This document shows positions 43,235-52,795 of a DNA stretch of 64,000 bases, piece after piece. Source of the stretch: an uncultured Clostridia bacterium. Its GTDB lineage: Bacteria; Bacillota; Clostridia; TANB77; CAG-508. The stretch spans positions 1 through 64,000 of the forward strand of contig CANRGT010000003.1 of assembly GCA_947630185.1 (NCBI GenBank), written 5' to 3'. The notes under the pieces are model-generated. The model was not told where the DNA came from and searched no databases. It saw only the letters and a list, made by a program, of their open reading frames with translations. Each line of letters starts with the position of its first letter. The stretch's first letter is position 1. Made by a program: the position numbers and the translations under genes.

Positions 43235-46200
43235 ATGGAAGAGGTCGCTACATTAAAGACTGTAAAACAAGTTTTTAAAGATTATAATACAAACAGTTTT
43301 GCTTTAAGTGAAGGCAAGGTTGCTTGTATTAATGTGTATAAAAAAACTGGTACTTTGGAAATAAAACTAAAGGCTACTTCTTCTATTCCTGTAAAGGATT
43401 TATTAGAGTTTGAAAAATATTTGAGCAAGAGATTTGCTTTTAAAGAAATTGAAATAAAGATTGAAAACGAAAGTAAAGATGAAAATGACGATATATCTAA
43501 TAAAATTAAAAGCGAGTGGCCATATATTGTAGAATATATGGCATATAAGCATCCTTTAACAAAGGCTTTATTAAAAGATAGCATAGTAGAAATAAATGAA
43601 AATAAGCTTACTGTAAAACTTGCAAGAAAAGGACAAGCTATTTTATCTGCAAGAGGATTTGAAAAAATTTTAGAAACTAAGCTTGATGATTTATATTCAA
43701 AAAAATATATTGTTACATATAAAGAAGAAATTACAGAAGAAATGATAAGAAATTATGAAGAATATGCAAAAGAACTAGAAAAACAAGCAATTTTATTAGC
43801 TCAAACTGAGGCACAAAGAGAAGCTGAGCAAAGAGCAAATGATGCTTTATTAGAAGAAGGTTCAAATAGTTTTTCTAATAACGGCTCGAATAATTCTTCA
43901 AATAGTAGTTCAAATAACAATTCAAATAATGCTTCAAATAGATCTTCAAATGGACAAGTTGGAGGACAAAATGGTTCATCAGGTAATGGTGGCTCTAATG
44001 GTTCAAATAATGGAAATACTGCAAGTAGTGATAATTCAGGAGATAAATCTTCTGACTCAAATGAAGAAGAAAATTCACCTTTAATTTTGGGTAGAAGTTT
44101 AAAAATAAAAGAAGAATTAAGCAAAATTGCAGATATAAGTGTAGATAGTGGAAAAGTACTAATAGATGGAGAGATTTTAAATACAGATTCAAGAGAACTA
44201 AAATCAGGTAAGTTTTTAGTTACTTTTGATGTATATGATGGAACCACGACAATTACTTGTAAAGCTTTTGTTGAAGCAGATAAACATGATAGTGTTGTTA
44301 AAAGATTAAAAAGTGTAAAAGGTGTAAAAGTAAATGGAAATGCTCAATTTGACCCTTTTGCAAAAGAATTAGGAATAATTGCAAATGTAATTATTGAATC
44401 TACTGGAATTAAAAGAGAGACTAGAAGTGATGATGCAAAAGAAAAAAGAGTTGAGCTTCATATGCATACACAAATGAGCCAGATGGATGGAATGACCGCT
44501 GTTACAGATTTACTTAAACGAGCTGTAAAATGGGGAATGAAGTCAATAGCAATCACAGACCACGGTGTAGTACAAGCTTTTCCAGATGCACATAAATATT
44601 TAGAAAAAGCTAAGCCTGACTTGAAGGTTATTTATGGTGTGGAAGCATATTTAGCACCTGATAAAACACCATCAGTTTCTTTTTCAAGAGGACAAATTAT
44701 TGAAGATGCAACTTATTGCGTATTAGACTTAGAAACAACAGGTCTTTCTTTTAGAACAGAAAAGATAACAGAAATAGGAATTATGAAGGTAAAAAATCAC
44801 GAGGTAATAGAAGAGTTTAGCACCTTTGTAAATCCTGAAAAACCTATTCCTCAAAAAGTAGTAGAAGTAACTAATATAACAGATGAAATGGTAAAAGATG
44901 CACCAACTATTGAAGAAGTTTTACCAAAAGTTCTAGAATTTGTAGGCGATAGCGTTCTAGTTGCCCATAATGCAGATTTTGATATAGGATTTTTAAAACA
45001 TAATTGCTCTGAATTAGGCTTAAAACTAGGAAATACTTACATAGATACTTTGCGTTTAGCAAAAGATTTATTCCCAGAATATAAAAAGTACAAATTGGGA
45101 ATTATTGCTGAAAATTTAGGCATTAAAGTAGAAGTTGCTCACAGAGCTTTAGATGATGTAGATACAACAGTTAAAGTATTTAATATTATGTTAGATATGC
45201 TAAAAGAAAAGGGAATATCAACCTTAGATGAGATAGATGAAAAATTAAGTGGAACAGCAGACTATAAGTCACTTCCAACTTACCATGCTATTATTTTAGC
45301 AAAAGATTATGTGGGATTAAGAAACTTATACAAACTAATTTCTATTTCTCACTTAGATTATTTTTACAAAAAACCTCGTATTTTAAAATCAATATATAAA
45401 AAATATTCTGAAGGTCTTATGCTTGGAAGTGCCTGTGAAGCAGGAGAGCTTTATAGAGCAATTATTGCAGGAAAAACAGATGAAGAGTTAGAAGAAATCG
45501 CTTCAGATTATGATTATTTAGAAATTCAACCAAATGGAAATAATATGTTTATGGTTAGAAATGAAACTGTAAAATCAGTAGAAGACTTACAAGATATTAA
45601 CCGTAAAATTGTAGCCCTAGGCGAAAGATTGCAAAAGCCAGTAGTTGCAACTTGTGACGTTCACTTTATGGACCCACAAGATGAAGTTTATCGTAGAATT
45701 TTAATGGCAGGTCAAGGCTATGATGATGCAGACGAGCAAGCACCATTATATTTAAGAACAACAGAAGAAATGCTAAAAGAATTTGAGTATTTAGGAGAAG
45801 AAAAAGCTTACGAAGTAGTTGTAACTAATACAAATAAAATTGCAGATATGTGCGAAAAAATAAGCCCAATTTCTCCAGAAAAATGTCCTCCATATATTGA
45901 AGGTTGTGAGCAAACAATTAAAGAAATTGCTTATAACAAGGCACATGAATTATATGGAGACCCATTACCAGAATTAGTACAAACAAGATTAGATAAAGAG
46001 TTAAATTCAATTATAAAAAATGGCTTCTCAGTTATGTACATTATTGCACAAAAGCTAGTATGGAAATCAAATGAAGACGGCTACATTGTAGGTTCAAGAG
46101 GTTCAGTAGGTTCTTCATTTGTTGCAAATATGACGGGTATTACAGAAGTAAATTCACTTCCACCACATTATAGATGCCCTAACTGTAAATATTCAGACTT

Positions 46201-47773
46201 TACAGATTATGGTTATAAAAACGGATTTGATTTACCTGACAAAGATTGTCCAAAATGTGGTCATAAACTAGCAAAAGATGGTATGGATATTCCATTTGAA
46301 ACCTTCTTAGGATTTGATGGAGATAAAGAGCCTGATATTGACTTAAACTTCTCAGGAGAATATCAAGCAAAAGCACATCGTTACACAGAAGTTATATTCG
46401 GAAAAGGAACCACCTTCAAAGCAGGAACAGTAGGTACAGTAGCAGATAAAACAGCTTATGGATATGTTAAAAAATATTATGAAGAAAGAGGTATTCCAAT
46501 TAGCAATGCAGAAATTTTAAGGCTTTCACAAGGTTGTACTGGAATTAAAAGAACAACAGGACAGCACCCTGGTGGTATTATAGTTGTACCAAAGGGAAGG
46601 GAGATATATGAATTTACACCAGTACAACACCCAGCAGATGACCCTAACTCAGACATTATAACAACACACTTTGATTACCACTCAATAGACCAAAACCTAT
46701 TAAAACTTGATATACTAGGTCATGATGATCCAACCATGATTCGTATGCTATATGATATAACAGGAATAGACCCAACAAAAGTACCATTAGATGATAAAGA
46801 CACAATGTCAATATTTGCATCTACTGAAATATTAGGTGTTACCCCAGAGCAAATACATTCAGAAGTTGGAACTTATGGAATACCTGAATTTGGTACTAAA
46901 TTCGTAAGAGGAATGTTAGTTGATACAAAACCAACAACATTTGAAGAGCTACTTCGTATTTCTGGTTTATCACATGGTACTGATGTATGGCTTAACAATG
47001 CACAAACTTTAATAGAAGAAGGAACAATTAAATTACAAGATGCAATATGTACTCGTGATGATATTATGCTTTACTTGATAAAACAAGGAATGCCACCAAA
47101 GCCAGCATTTAAAATAATGGAATTTGTTCGTAAAGGAAAACCATCGGCAGACCCAGAAAAATGGAAAGAATTTGAGCAAACAATGAGAGAATACAATATT
47201 CCAGAATGGTACATAGGCTCATGTAAGAAAATTAAATACATGTTCCCAAAGGCCCATGCAGCAGCTTATGTAACAAACGCCTTCCGTATTGCTTGGTTTA
47301 AAGTACATAGACCAGCAGCATATTATACAGCATTTTTCACAATTCGTGCAGATGAATTTGACAGCGACATTATGTGCTATGGTGTAGAAAAAGTTAAAAA
47401 CAAAATGAAAGAAATTGATTTACAAGGAAACAGTGCCACAACAAAAGATAAAAATATGTATGCAATTCTAGAATTAGTTTTAGAGATGTATGAAAGAGGA
47501 ATAACCTTTTTACCAATCGACCTTTATAAAAGTCATGCTACTAAATTTATAATGGAATCAGATACAGAAATAAGACCACCTCTAAACAGCATTCCAGGTC
47601 TTGGAACTGTGGCAGCAGAGGGAATAGATGCAGCAAAAAAAGACGGAAAATTCATGTCAATAGATGATATGAGGATTCGCTCTAAAATAGGAAAATCTGT
47701 AACTGATTTATTAGAAAAAGTAGGTTGCTTAAAAGGAATGAGCCAAAGCAATCAAATGAGCTTGTTTGGGTAG
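43235..47773 (+). CDS. polC: DNA polymerase III PolC-type alpha subunit
   Basis: PHP (VELHMHTQMSQMDGM), exonuclease (YCVLDLETTGL), VGSRGSVGSSFVANMTGITEVN. Confidence 0.96.
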   Translation: MEEVATLKTVKQVFKDYNTNSFALSEGKVACINVYKKTGTLEIKLKATSSIPVKDLLEFEKYLSKRFAFKEIEIKIENESKDENDDISNKIKSEWPYIVEYMAYKHPLTKALLKDSIVEINENKLTVKLARKGQAILSARGFEKILETKLDDLYSKKYIVTYKEEITEEMIRNYEEYAKELEKQAILLAQTEAQREAEQRANDALLEEGSNSFSNNGSNNSSNSSSNNNSNNASNRSSNGQVGGQNGSSGNGGSNGSNNGNTASSDNSGDKSSDSNEEENSPLILGRSLKIKEELSKIADISVDSGKVLIDGEILNTDSRELKSGKFLVTFDVYDGTTTITCKAFVEADKHDSVVKRLKSVKGVKVNGNAQFDPFAKELGIIANVIIESTGIKRETRSDDAKEKRVELHMHTQMSQMDGMTAVTDLLKRAVKWGMKSIAITDHGVVQAFPDAHKYLEKAKPDLKVIYGVEAYLAPDKTPSVSFSRGQIIEDATYCVLDLETTGLSFRTEKITEIGIMKVKNHEVIEEFSTFVNPEKPIPQKVVEVTNITDEMVKDAPTIEEVLPKVLEFVGDSVLVAHNADFDIGFLKHNCSELGLKLGNTYIDTLRLAKDLFPEYKKYKLGIIAENLGIKVEVAHRALDDVDTTVKVFNIMLDMLKEKGISTLDEIDEKLSGTADYKSLPTYHAIILAKDYVGLRNLYKLISISHLDYFYKKPRILKSIYKKYSEGLMLGSACEAGELYRAIIAGKTDEELEEIASDYDYLEIQPNGNNMFMVRNETVKSVEDLQDINRKIVALGERLQKPVVATCDVHFMDPQDEVYRRILMAGQGYDDADEQAPLYLRTTEEMLKEFEYLGEEKAYEVVVTNTNKIADMCEKISPISPEKCPPYIEGCEQTIKEIAYNKAHELYGDPLPELVQTRLDKELNSIIKNGFSVMYIIAQKLVWKSNEDGYIVGSRGSVGSSFVANMTGITEVNSLPPHYRCPNCKYSDFTDYGYKNGFDLPDKDCPKCGHKLAKDGMDIPFETFLGFDGDKEPDIDLNFSGEYQAKAHRYTEVIFGKGTTFKAGTVGTVADKTAYGYVKKYYEERGIPISNAEILRLSQGCTGIKRTTGQHPGGIIVVPKGREIYEFTPVQHPADDPNSDIITTHFDYHSIDQNLLKLDILGHDDPTMIRMLYDITGIDPTKVPLDDKDTMSIFASTEILGVTPEQIHSEVGTYGIPEFGTKFVRGMLVDTKPTTFEELLRISGLSHGTDVWLNNAQTLIEEGTIKLQDAICTRDDIMLYLIKQGMPPKPAFKIMEFVRKGKPSADPEKWKEFEQTMREYNIPEWYIGSCKKIKYMFPKAHAAAYVTNAFRIAWFKVHRPAAYYTAFFTIRADEFDSDIMCYGVEKVKNKMKEIDLQGNSATTKDKNMYAILELVLEMYERGITFLPIDLYKSHATKFIMESDTEIRPPLNSIPGLGTVAAEGIDAAKKDGKFMSIDDMRIRSKIGKSVTDLLEKVGCLKGMSQSNQMSLFG

Positions 47774-47782
47774 GTGATATAT

Positions 47783-48067
47783 ATGAATTTTGAAAATATA
47801 TTTGCACTACAAAATATAATTATTTATTTTTTTGCAATTAATATAATTACATTTTTTGTAATGTGGCTTGATAAAAGAAAAGCAAAAAAAGGAAAATGGA
47901 GAATACCTGAAAATACTTTACTACTTTTAGTTCTACTAGGTGGAGGAATAGGTGGAATAGCAGGTATGTATACATTTAGACATAAAACACAAAAAATGAA
48001 GTTTGTAATAGGGTTTCCTGTAATTCTAATTTGTGAAATTATATTGATTTTGAGGATATTATTATAA
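47783..48067 (+). CDS. DUF1294-family membrane protein
   Basis: FFVMWLDKRKAKKGKWRIPENTLLLLVLLGGGIGGIAGMYTFRHKTQKMKF. Confidence 0.88.
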   Translation: MNFENIFALQNIIIYFFAINIITFFVMWLDKRKAKKGKWRIPENTLLLLVLLGGGIGGIAGMYTFRHKTQKMKFVIGFPVILICEIILILRILL

Positions 48068-48222
48068 AATAGATTATAATTTTCAAATATTACAGTTATA
48101 TTACATTTGTAATACATTTTAGAAAAACAGTTTACTAAAGCATAAAAATATGGTTAAATATTATTATATAAATTATTTAGTTAAAAGGTTAGAAATAAAC
48201 AAAAGAGAAGGAAAGAAAGAAA

Positions 48223-48306
48223 ATGATAGAAATAAAAATGGCTAGAAGTCTTGATACTGTACACACACACACACACACACACACTAAATCTTTACAGAAT
48301 AGGTGA
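48223..48306 (+). CDS. Leader ORF C with (AC)n tract
   Basis: AGAAGGAAAG RBS then ATG; MIEIKMARSLDTVHTHTHTHTKSLQNR*. Alternative frame open to TAA in the hairpin. Confidence 0.6.
   Translation: MIEIKMARSLDTVHTHTHTHTKSLQNR
48261..48284 (+). repeat. Dinucleotide microsatellite (AC)12
   Basis: Uninterrupted 24 nt AC tract. Confidence 0.98.
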
Positions 48307-48352
48307 ACAGTTTGAAGAGAGCTATAGTTTAGTAAATAAAAATATAAAAAGT

Positions 48353-48395
48353 AAAAAGGATAGACTATTTAGAAAATAAATAGCCTGTCCTTTTT
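48353..48395 (+). terminator. Leader terminator-like hairpin, cassette C
   Basis: AAAAAGGATAGACTATTT / AAATAGCCTGTCCTTTTT. Confidence 0.8.
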
Positions 48396-48500
48396 GTCGT
48401 TTAAAAAAGCTTTTAATATTTTATTCTTATAGGAAAGATATAAGCCTATAAAATAATAAAAAATATAAAAATAAAAAGAGAAAAAGGAGGAAAAAGAAAA

Positions 48501-49818
48501 ATGCCAGAAGAGACAAAATTAAGAGAAAGGAGAAATAAAATAGAAATGAAAAATAACTTAGAAGAAGTAAATTTTTTAGAAAAAAAGGCCATAAGAGAAC
48601 GAGGAATAACCTTAATAGCTTTAGTAGTAACCATTATAGTACTTTTAATATTAGCATCAATAAGTATTAGTGTAATATTAGGAGACAACGGACTAATAGA
48701 AATGGCAAAAGAAGCAGGAAGAAAAACAAATGAAGCAGTAGAAAAAGAGCAAGGAGACATAGCAAATTTAACAAATGACCTAAAAGACTTCATAGACGGA
48801 GAAAAGACTTTAGTACAAATGTTTAGAGATGGAGAACTACAAGTAGGAGACTATATAAATTATGAAAATCCAAAAACAGGAAGTTGGACTGTAAGTACAG
48901 ATAAAACAGGAGCTTATGAGGACCAAACATTTAGTGTAGAAAATAACGATTTACATTGGAGAATATTGGGAATAGATGAAAAAACAGGAGGATTAAAATT
49001 AATATCAGGAAGACCAATAAAAAGCAATGACGTAAATACAGAATATAAAGATCCATATTTTTCTATGAATGGAACGTATGCATATGAATATGGGATAACT
49101 GAATTAAACAATATAGCAAAAATATTTATGAATGAAAAATATGCACAAGACGTAAGAAGTGTAACAATAGAAGATATAGACGAAGCAGTAGGAATAAAAA
49201 AGGAAGAAGACATAAAGAGAGTAAACTTAAACTATTATCGTTATAGTTATTTAGAAGGTATGCAATATGGTGAATCTTATTCATTTAAAAATGTATATAC
49301 ACCTAAAACATGGTTAGAAGAACAGGAAGAAATAAAAACAAACCCAGAAGCAAAAGAAAGTAAGATGGGTTCTATATCAGGAACAGTAGATGCGTATTAT
49401 TATTCAATAAACTCCAAAGATGAACCAACAGTAGAAGTAGAAAATGAAACATTATTTAATATGTTGTTTGGTAATACAGAAGGTCCAACAACAAATGAAG
49501 GTGGATGGTGTGGAGCTAAGTATTGGCTTGCCTCACGTGGGGTTGATGGAAGAACGAAGGACGGGTCTCAGTTTGCTTTTTTTGGTCTATTTTCGGTGCG
49601 CTCACGATATCGGTGAAGTTGGTGTAGGCTATACGGAAGATGATAGAATGTTCGGAGGATATGATGGGGATAAGACCCCGACTTGTTGGGGACATTATGA
49701 GTATGGCGTACGTCCTGTAGTTATTTTAAAATCTAATCTCACATCAAAAGATTTGCATAAGATAGATTCAATAGAAGAAGAGCAATGGAAATATACTTAT
49801 GTAAATATGGAAATTTGA
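48501..49818 (+). pseudogene. Pilin-like DUF6273-like variable protein, cassette C, frameshifted in its variable region
   Basis: First frame ends ...YWLASRGVDGRTKDGSQFAFFGLFSVRSRYR* at 49616; a second frame continues HDIGEVGVGYTEDDRMFGG...YGVRPVVILKSNLTSKDLHKI to 49818. Confidence 0.75.
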
Positions 49819-50014
49819 AAGAATTGGTGTATTCAGCAATATAAAAGTCGTAAATCAAAATAGATTATAATTTTAAAATATTACAGTTATATTACATTTG
49901 TGTGACATTTAAAAAAACAGTTTACTAAAGTATAAAAATATGGTTAAATATTATTATATAAATTATTTAGTTATAAAGTTATAAATGAACAAAAGAGAAG
50001 GAGAAGATAACCAA

Positions 50015-50065
50015 ATGAACTTCGAAACACAGATGGCTGTAAGAGAGAGAGAGAGAGAGCTATAG
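50015..50065 (+). CDS. Leader ORF D with (AG)n tract
   Basis: AGAAGGAG then ATG; MNFETQMAVREREREL*. Alternative frame open to TAA in the hairpin. Confidence 0.55.
   Translation: MNFETQMAVREREREL
50042..50059 (+). repeat. Dinucleotide microsatellite (AG)9
   Basis: Uninterrupted 18 nt AG tract. Confidence 0.98.
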
Positions 50066-50090
50066 TTTAGTAAATAAAAATATAAAAAGT

Positions 50091-50133
50091 AAAAAGGATA
50101 GACTATTTAGAAAATAAATAGCCTGTCCTTTTT
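50091..50133 (+). terminator. Leader terminator-like hairpin, cassette D
   Basis: AAAAAGGATAGACTATTT / AAATAGCCTGTCCTTTTT. Confidence 0.8.
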
Positions 50134-50238
50134 GTTGTTTAAAAAGCTTTTAATATTTTATTCTTATAGGAAAGATATAAGCCTATAAAAATAATAAAAA
50201 ATATAAAAATAAAAAACGAAAAAGGAGGTAAAGGACAA

Positions 50239-51588
50239 ATGCAAAAAGAAACAAAATTTAAAGAAAGGAGAAGTAAAGGAAAAATGAAAAATAACTTAGA
50301 AGAAGTAAATTTTTTAGAAAATAATACCATAAGAGAACGAGGAATAACCTTAATAGCTTTAGTAGTAACTATTATAGTACTTTTAATATTAGCATCAATA
50401 AGTATTAGTGTAATATTAGGAGACAACGGACTAATAGAAATGGCAAAAGAAGCAGGAAGAAAAACAAATGAAGCAGTAGAAAAAGAGCAAGGAGACATAG
50501 CAAATTTAACAAATGACCTAAAAGACTTCATAGACGGAGAAAAGACTTTAGTACAAATGTTTAGAGATGGAGAACTACAAGTAGGAGACTATATAAATTA
50601 TGAAAGTCCAGACGAAGGAAGTTACACAGCAAAGGCAGATAAAACAGGAATGACAAGAGTAAATGAAGATGTAAAAGGTTTAGGCATAACTGACCAAACA
50701 TTTAGTGTAGAAAATAATGATTTACATTGGAGAATATTGGGGATCGATGAAGCAACAGGAGGATTAAAATTAATATCAGGAAGACCAATAAAGAGTGATA
50801 GAGTGGAGACAGCTAATGACCCATATTTTTATATGTATGGAGCGAATGCATGTGAATATGGAATGACAGAATTAGATAACATAGCAGGAATATTTAAGAA
50901 TGAATATGCACAAGAAATAAGAAGTGTAACAATTGATGATATAAATGAAGCAGTAGGAATAACAGAAGATAAAATAAAGGATGTGAATTTTTTTGGAGGT
51001 ATGCAATATGGTGAAAAATATACATTAACAGAGCAATATACACCAGAATCTTGGTTAAATGGACGAAAGAAAACAACTGTGGAAGGAAAGGTGGATGGAT
51101 ATGGTTATAGTTTAGATGTTGATGGAGGAGAAGGAATAGTAAAAGTAGAAGATAAAACATTATTAGATATGTTATTTGGTAATACAGAATACCCTAGAGA
51201 TGAACACAATGTACAATATAGTGATGGAGCATGCTACTGGCTTGCTTCAAAAAGAGTTCGTGTGATTCCTAATCAGTATGCGGTATTTGGATTGGGGCTA
51301 GTCTATACTGACGTGTACGAAGGATACGATGAGGAGTATGGGGAGTTTCGATTTGAAAGCCAATCAGTTAAAGCTATTGAAGATATGTTTTTTTCAACCG
51401 GAAATTTGTCATACTGCAAAGGTTTCGCTGTGCGCCCCGTAGTTATTCTGAAATCTGATCTCACAGCAAAAGATTTGCAAAAAATAGATTCAATTGAAGA
51501 AGAAACATGGAAATATGGAAAACCAGAAGCAGAACCAGAACCAACACCTACCCCAACGGGATCACCTGGATTACCACCTGAAGCATAA
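50239..51588 (+). CDS. Pilin-like DUF6273-like variable protein, cassette D
   Basis: Near-identical N-terminus to A and C; CYWLASKRVRVIPNQYAVFGLGLV...YCKGFAVRPVVILKSDLTAKDLQKI; Pro/Thr-rich tail. Confidence 0.75.
   Translation: MQKETKFKERRSKGKMKNNLEEVNFLENNTIRERGITLIALVVTIIVLLILASISISVILGDNGLIEMAKEAGRKTNEAVEKEQGDIANLTNDLKDFIDGEKTLVQMFRDGELQVGDYINYESPDEGSYTAKADKTGMTRVNEDVKGLGITDQTFSVENNDLHWRILGIDEATGGLKLISGRPIKSDRVETANDPYFYMYGANACEYGMTELDNIAGIFKNEYAQEIRSVTIDDINEAVGITEDKIKDVNFFGGMQYGEKYTLTEQYTPESWLNGRKKTTVEGKVDGYGYSLDVDGGEGIVKVEDKTLLDMLFGNTEYPRDEHNVQYSDGACYWLASKRVRVIPNQYAVFGLGLVYTDVYEGYDEEYGEFRFESQSVKAIEDMFFSTGNLSYCKGFAVRPVVILKSDLTAKDLQKIDSIEEETWKYGKPEAEPEPTPTPTGSPGLPPEA
51230..51450 (+). other. 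Candidate DGR variable region, cassette D
   Basis: Variable block ending in GTGCGCCCCGTAGTTATTCTGAAATCTGATCTCACAGC, shared with cassette A. Confidence 0.55.
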
Positions 51589-51653
51589 TTATATGTGGTT
51601 TCTAAAAATAAAAGAAGCTAAATGTAATGAAGAAATCAATAAAAATCATAAAA

Positions 51654-51685
51654 ATTTCCTAGATTAAAAATCTAGGAAATTTTTA
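51654..51685. terminator. Bidirectional terminator
   Basis: AAATTTCCTAGATT-AAAA-ATCTAGGAAATTTTT between convergent genes. Confidence 0.8.
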
Positions 51686-52203
51686 GAGTCTTTTTTCCAT
51701 ATCCAAAGGTCACGATCGTTATCGTCGTAGTAAGAAAAGCGAGGATCAAGTTCAATTCTTACATTGTGAGATTTAAGCAGCCTATATATATTTTGAATAA
51801 TAGGCTGATAATCTTTGGTAGCACAAAAGATTAAAGTTTCGCAATCCCAGTAGCAAGCCATTCCACATTTTTTTGCTATTTCAAACATTTCATCAGGAAT
51901 TCTTTCACTGCTGTACTTTAAAACTGAAAAATCCTTGTGTGTAAGAATTTTTAAATTAGATGGAACCCTTCTTATAAATCCCATTGCGCCTATCATAAAA
52001 GCTTTTTGCAAAGGCATAATATCAATTTCTTGGTATATAAAATCTCGAGATTTTGCCAGGACAATTGATCTTATTTTTTGATTAAGCTGAGATTCGTTAG
52101 GCAAAAGGGATTTTATGTCTTTGACAGTAGAAAAAGAGTATCCACCTCCGTTTCCTTCAGTTTCAAAAATGACCTCTTCAGATATGTGCGCTATGTCAAT
52201 CAT
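51664..52203 (-). CDS. Hypothetical protein
   Basis: 179 aa ORF, TTGGGAGGAACAAGCT upstream RBS; no family recognised. Confidence 0.65.
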   Translation of the reverse strand: MIDIAHISEEVIFETEGNGGGYSFSTVKDIKSLLPNESQLNQKIRSIVLAKSRDFIYQEIDIMPLQKAFMIGAMGFIRRVPSNLKILTHKDFSVLKYSSERIPDEMFEIAKKCGMACYWDCETLIFCATKDYQPIIQNIYRLLKSHNVRIELDPRFSYYDDNDRDLWIWKKDSKNFLDF

Positions 52204-52505
52204 AGCTTGTTCCTCCCAATAATTATTTCCTCATGCATTTTCTTAAAAAGTGGTATAGAGGGAAGAAAATTTAATGAAGATAATACTATTTTAACACAAT
52301 TTACATAATTTATCAATAGTGGGAAATGTATATATTTGACATAGTAGATAATAAATATATTTGAAATATAGGTAATAAATATGTTTAACATAAATGCAAT
52401 ATTATATTTAAAAATAACAGGTAAATGGAAATATATGTAAAATATTAAAACTTAAAAATGACAATAATAAGTTTTCATAAAATAATAACAAATAATTTTT
52501 AAAAG

Positions 52506-52576
52506 TTATCCACAATTTTTAGTGCCTATTTATAGTTATTCACAAAGTTATCCACAATTTCCACAATGCTGTGGAA
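52506..52576. promoter_or_regulatory. DnaA-box cluster
   Basis: TTATCCACA (52506-52514), TTATTCACA (52536-52544), TTATCCACA (52548-52556), then TTCCACA-ATGC-TGTGGAA palindrome, followed by an AT-rich stretch. Confidence 0.6.
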
Positions 52577-52795
52577 AAATATTTTTTGTAAACCTTTTGT
52601 AATCTTTATGTAACATATTTTAAATTTTTGTAAAATAAATGTAATATTTTTGTAACAAAATTTTGTTGTTATTAGATTTTATTTATAGTAAAATATAACA
52701 AAAAGTAGAATTAATTTGCTAATATGAATAAGTTAAAAATAAAAAGAAAGGGGAAGTTAGCTTGTTTTACACCATAGAAATTAAATGCAGATAAA

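Noticed and set aside
43801-44247. Long minus-strand ORF inside polC
   Set aside because: Antisense shadow of the Asn/Ser-rich insertion; no RBS or plausible protein features.
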